Assembly: GCA_030998015.1 (NCBI GenBank)
Contig: JARWMV010000207.1
Span: 1-18,204 of the forward strand
Origin: Ceratorhiza oryzae-sativae
Lineage: Eukaryota > Basidiomycota > Agaricomycetes > Cantharellales > Ceratobasidiaceae
Reading direction: 5' to 3'
DNA: 18,204 bases
Positions 15,089-18,204 of this stretch are shown piece after piece. Under the pieces are notes generated by a model, which saw only the letters and a program-made list of their open reading frames with translations, made no database searches and was not told the origin of the DNA. Position 1 is the first letter of the stretch. Each line of letters starts with the position of its first letter. Position numbers and translations under genes: made by a program.

Positions 15089-15456
15089 CTTTGCCCCAAG
15101 TTATCCATCCGACAACATTGTCGTGCTATCTAGAAAAAACTAGGCAAGGGATCCCCCGGAAATTGTTAAAAACTTTTAACTGTCGCAGGGGCTTGCAAGA
15201 TAGCAATTCATCTTTTGTTCTGGCAGTATTAAAGCCATGCACAATACTTAATAAGTTGTTAAGCAAATACCGTGCATTTAATGGCCCGGCTAGAGTGCCA
15301 GGCCGGTTACCCAGTATTATAAATGTGGGTTAAACAAAAGGGAAAGTCGGGGTGATTTGATAGTTGGAAAAAACTTAAGGAACTTAGTGAAATTGATTGA
15401 GAGTTCACCCGGAACACCTGACGTTGTCCGGCAGACGCCCGGTCCAGTGACCACCT
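15089..15456 (-). ncRNA. 3' part of the intron before the cox2 internal exon
   Basis: No ORF. It contains strong stems: TTAAATGCAC with GTGCATGG (about 15234-15285), GCTATCT with AGATAGC (about 15127-15206), CGACAATGTTGTCG next to the 3' end (about 15107-15120), and a GC hairpin CCGGCC with GCCGGGCC. The final base is G. These fit a structured intron, but I could not assign canonical P, Q, R and S elements. Confidence 0.5.
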
Positions 15457-15725
15457 CCGCCGGCGTTAGAGGGAATCCTCAGATGAGGTAGCCTTGACCA
15501 TGAGTCTCATGGTCCAGGCTACCTCCCATGACGCCTTAGGTGTTGTCAATTAGAATAATTGCAACACCTAAGGGGTCAAGATTCCCTCGTAGAAAATGAC
15601 GACCGTTCGTCATTTTCAGCCGGCGGCTAAATATCGATATTATGCCGCGCACTAGCAATCGCAAACGGTTGCGATTGCTCACGTTGGTTGGTGGGACAAG
15701 TCCCACCAGCAACTAACGCGCGCGG
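15457..15725. mobile_element. Alpha element with two nested hairpins in its first loop (269 bp)
   Basis: The first alpha hairpin contains the 50-bp GAGGTAGCC hairpin, as in the composites, and within it a further hairpin with CCTTAGGTGTTG and CAACACCTAAGG. Flanks are CCACCT and AGGTGG, so the empty site would be a perfect inverted repeat split at its centre. Confidence 0.9.
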
Positions 15726-15761
15726 AGGTGGAACTGGTCATGGGTAAACAACAATCCCAGC

Positions 15762-16661
15762 TTAATTTTCTAACAATGAATTAGTAAATTTGTATTTCCC
15801 ATCTATTCGAGAAATTAATTTACCTGATTTTAAATATCTTGAAACATAACTATGGCTTTTGTTTAAATATTTACCAGCTTCTCTAAACGAAAAAAATTGT
15901 TTTACTAAACAATATTTTTCAGTAGAGCAATCGGAGCATAAAGCGTATAAACATATTGGACTTCCATTAGAGGCAGAAATTGCATTTTTTGTTTCAATAT
16001 CTAGAACTCTACCTAATCTGGCATTTCTCATTAATTCCTTAGATTGATCGGTATGTTTTTTACCAAACATAGAATTATTGGATCCAGAATGGCTAATACT
16101 CATTAGAATTTTTGTTTCTTCTGAGGGAATTTTCCCTTTTCGTAGATCGCTTAAATACTGTTTAAATTCTTCAGTTCGAGGAATGCCAATTGTAGAACCC
16201 GCTACTTTTGCTATATTGTAATCAGGTTTTAATAAATCAAGATAATACTGCTCTCTTTCTAATAATTCAGAAACTTCGCAATATTCTAATATTTCTAAAG
16301 TGAAATTAGAATAACCGTATTTAATTAAAGCTCTAGAAATAATTGTATTATTTTTACCCCTTAATAAAGCTGATAACAGATAATAAGAATACAATCGAGC
16401 TCTGAGATTTTTAGCACTTCCTATGTAAAAACTCCCACTCAATTTATTGGTAAATCTATAAATGCCTGGTTTATTTTTGTTTTCATTCAAAATTAACAGT
16501 TTCATAGTATATGCATCCTCATAAAATTTTACAGGTTTTACTTCTGCAGTATTAATTTCATTGTCAGTAAAATTAGTTGTGGCTTCTTGAGTAGAATAAT
16601 TTCTAATTCCGGTTTTTGACAACAGGCTATTTGAATGTAAAGATAGCTTTTTAAATGTCAT
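15762..16661 (-). CDS. GIY-YIG homing endonuclease, intact
   Basis: This 299-residue protein has KPGIYRFTNKLSG and FYIGSAKNLRARL (GIY-YIG catalytic core, about residues 65-90), LIKYGYSNFTLEILEYCEVS, and LLEREQYYLDLLKPDYNIAK with the catalytic Glu. It continues with NUMOD3-like repeats (S-G-S-N-N-S-M-F-G-K-K-H-T) and a C-terminal NUMOD1-type helix-turn-helix (FREAGKYLNKSHSYVSRYLK). It is complete and free of GC insertions. It lies in the intron before the cox2 internal exon and is a paralogue of the broken gene at 18102-17021. It probably spreads its intron. Confidence 0.9.
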   Translation of the reverse strand: MTFKKLSLHSNSLLSKTGIRNYSTQEATTNFTDNEINTAEVKPVKFYEDAYTMKLLILNENKNKPGIYRFTNKLSGSFYIGSAKNLRARLYSYYLLSALLRGKNNTIISRALIKYGYSNFTLEILEYCEVSELLEREQYYLDLLKPDYNIAKVAGSTIGIPRTEEFKQYLSDLRKGKIPSEETKILMSISHSGSNNSMFGKKHTDQSKELMRNARLGRVLDIETKNAISASNGSPICLYALCSDCSTEKYCLVKQFFSFREAGKYLNKSHSYVSRYLKSGKLISRIDGKYKFTNSLLEN

Positions 16662-16669
16662 CCCACAAT

Positions 16670-16735
16670 TAGTCGTGACCGCGGTAGATAGGCCACGGCC
16701 GTTGTGAGTATCGCAACGGCCGTAGCTAGCGGGGG
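16670..16735. repeat. GC-rich double hairpin between intron core and HE gene
   Basis: ACGGCCGTTG pairs with CAACGGCCGT and GTGGCC with GGTCAC. It sits just after the S element of the upstream intron, where the 3' splice site should be, so the exon that follows cannot be recognised. Confidence 0.6.
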
Positions 16736-16970
16736 TTGACTATATCTTACACTATTAAAAACATATAACCTTAGCTAGGTAAAGTTATAAATCATGAACA
16801 TACCATGGGTTTTGCCATTAACCTTAAAATAGTGTTTTCACGTATAGTCGATGAGGAATTGATTTATATTTTATATACCCAAACTCCTGCTGATTAATTT
16901 ATAAATTCAACTTTTAGATTTTTACTACATTAGTACTTAAAGTAATATAAATTTTCCAGCAATTAGTGAA
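16736..16970 (-). ncRNA. Group I intron catalytic core
   Basis: All four signature elements occur in order on the minus strand: P (AATTGCTGGAAAAT, about 16952-16965), Q (AATCAGCAGGAGT, about 16883-16895), R (CATCGACTATACGTG, about 16840-16854) and S (GTAAGATATAGTC, about 16738-16750). R and S form P7 (GACTATA with TATAGTC). This arrangement, with the ORF upstream of the core, is the same as in the rnl intron. The host gene is not clear. Confidence 0.88.
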
Positions 16971-17655
16971 ATTTATCATGCGTTTAGGGCTTTCTATAAA
17001 AATTATAGGGAAAGCCTAAATTACTTATCTAATAAAGTTAGAGAGAATTTGTAACTGATACCTCTTCGGGAGAATAAAGCACCTGATTTTACGTATCTCG
17101 ACACATTGCTGTGACTAATGCCTAAATATTTTCCTGCTTCTCTTAACGAAGTAAATTTTTGTATTAAACAAAGAGCATCTGAAGAGTGCTCTGAGCAAGC
17201 TGCGTATAAAAATACCGCAGTCCCATTTGCCGCAGAGATTGCTTTTCTTGTTTCATTGTCACGAACTTTACCTGTTTTAGCAAGACTCATTAATGATTTG
17301 GATTGTTCTGTATGAGTTTTCCCATACATAGAGTTATCAGTACCTTGTCGAGCTTGACTCATTAAAAGTTTTGTCTCTTCTGTGAGTGTTTTACCGAATA
17401 AAGGACTTTTTTCTCCGGTATAAACCCCTTTAAGAGCTTGACTTATTTTAGCTTTAGTCTCTGCGGATTTAGGAACTCCTAATGTAGAACCGGCTATTTT
17501 AGCAATATTGTAAGTAGGCTTTAATAGATCAATATAATGTTGCTCTCTTTCTAATAATACAGAAACATCGCAGTATTCCACTATTTCAAGAGTAAAATTA
17601 GAATAACCATATTTAACTAAAGCTCGAGAAATAGTCAAATTATTTTTTACAGTAG

Positions 17656-17733
17656 ACCCCCAATGATTGCATTGCATTATTGGGGGGCTACTGCCCCCCA
17701 AACAATGCAGCGTAGCTGCACATGTTTGGGGGT
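17656..17733. mobile_element. Delta element, in frame, 6-bp direct repeat CAGTAG
   Basis: 78 bp with CAGTAG at 17650-17655 and 17734-17739. Excision gives S-Y-I-S-T-V-K-N-N, matching the intact paralogue region. With its repeat it is 84 bp and leaves the GIY-YIG frame open. Confidence 0.94.
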
Positions 17734-17900
17734 CAGTAGATATGTAGGATAGACTAAAATATTTAATAAATCGGTTACTTAAATCCTTGGAGCTTCCAAT
17801 ATAGAAATTACCATTTTGTTTATTAGTAAATTTATATATGCCAGACTTGTTTTTGTTTTCCTTTAAAATAAGTGATTTTGAAGCATAAGCATCACTATAG

Positions 17901-17991
17901 ACCCCCCAAACTGATGCAGCTACGCTGCATTGTTTGGGGGGGCTATAGCCCCCCAAAATACGCGGTCCCTACGGGCCAGCGTATTGGGGGT
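17901..17991. mobile_element. Delta element, 6-bp direct repeat CTATAG
   Basis: 91 bp with CTATAG at 17895-17900 and 17992-17997. Excision gives K-F-Y-S-D-A-Y, matching K-F-Y-E-D-A-Y in the intact paralogue. Confidence 0.94.
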
Positions 17992-18102
17992 CTATAGAAT
18001 TTTTCAGGTTTAATCATATCAGTCTGAGCTTCACTATTTACTTTTTCACCTGCAGATTCTTGACTAGAATAATGTCTTAGTCCAATATTTCCCCCAAATA
18101 CA

Positions 18103-18204
18103 CCGCCGGCGTTAGAGGGAATCCTTCCACGCAAGATTTATAAATTTATAAATCTTGCTGGACCGAAAGATTCCCTCGTAGAAAATGACGACCGTTCGTC
18201 ATTT
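18103..18204. mobile_element. Alpha element cut by window end, with a different nested hairpin
   Basis: It starts CCGCCGGCGTTAGAGGGAATCC. Its first loop holds a 40-bp hairpin with GCAAGATTTATAAA and TTTATAAATCTTGC, unrelated to the GAGGTAGCC hairpin found at the same place in other copies. It continues beyond the window. Confidence 0.9.

Larger units (their letters stand above)
17021..18102 (-). pseudogene. GIY-YIG homing endonuclease broken by two delta elements and an alpha
   Basis: Order: G-N-I-G-L-R-H-Y-S-S-Q (leader like that of the 16661 gene), K-P-E-K-F-Y, delta (17901-17991), SDAYASKSLILKENKNKSGI and FTNKQNGNFYIGSSKDLSNR (catalytic core), delta (17656-17733), SRALVKYGYSNFTLEIVEYC, LLEREQHYIDLLKPTYNIAK, NUMOD3-like repeats (TEETKLLMSQARQG and others), and a C-terminal helix-turn-helix LREAGKYLGISHSNVSRYVK. 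The inner delta adds exactly 28 codons without a stop. The outer one adds 97 bp and shifts the frame. The N-terminus is cut by an alpha element at 18103. The group I core follows directly. Confidence 0.85.

Noticed and set aside
327..18204. CRISPR array from the many repeated palindromes
   Set aside because: Copies are far apart, in both orientations, and interrupt genes. There are no regular spacers and no cas genes, and the context is mitochondrial.

Overview
The window looks like a stretch of a fungal mitochondrial genome, probably from an early-diverging or otherwise intron-rich fungus. The host sequence is AT-rich. It carries pieces of cox2, nad2 and the large-subunit rRNA (rnl), all on the minus strand. 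Between and inside these pieces lie group I intron sequence and homing endonuclease (HE) genes of the GIY-YIG and LAGLIDADG types. Fungal origin is inferred from the protein style and intron load; no species can be named. Tryptophans I could check in cox2 are TGG, so the genetic code is not settled.

Layout, read 5'->3' on the minus strand (right to left). (1) 18204-16661: a GIY-YIG HE gene followed by a clear group I core (P, Q, R, S elements). (2) 16661-15762: an intact GIY-YIG HE gene. (3) 15088-14999: a 30-codon cox2 exon. (4) 14998-13250: a group I intron with a broken LAGLIDADG gene whose reading frame is fused to the exon. (5) 13249-13211: a 13-codon cox2 micro-exon. (6) 13210-4092: 9.1 kb separating the micro-exon from the last cox2 exon. 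It holds several HE genes nested in one another and a partial rnl (domain V exon 7120-6900, a group I intron 6899-4576, next exon 4575-4429, then truncation). (7) 4091-3696: the last cox2 exon with its stop. (8) 3447-about 3181: the start of nad2, with an 84-bp insertion in the exon, running into an intron HE gene. (9) About 3180-1012: that GIY-YIG gene, split by a LAGLIDADG unit. (10) 1816-1: an almost perfect 1.8-kb palindrome that mirrors part of region 9.

The most striking content is a population of GC-rich hairpin elements that have landed in exons, introns and each other. I call them alpha (172 bp core, ten copies), beta (165 bp), gamma (151 bp), delta (32-261 bp), epsilon and zeta. Taking out an element with one copy of its flanking direct repeat restores reading frames at several sites. 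Each family has its own repeat length: delta 6 bp, gamma 5 bp, beta 3 bp, alpha about 0-2 bp. This argues for active, distinct families of small mobile elements with no genes of their own. Boundaries were read by eye, and no database search was possible.
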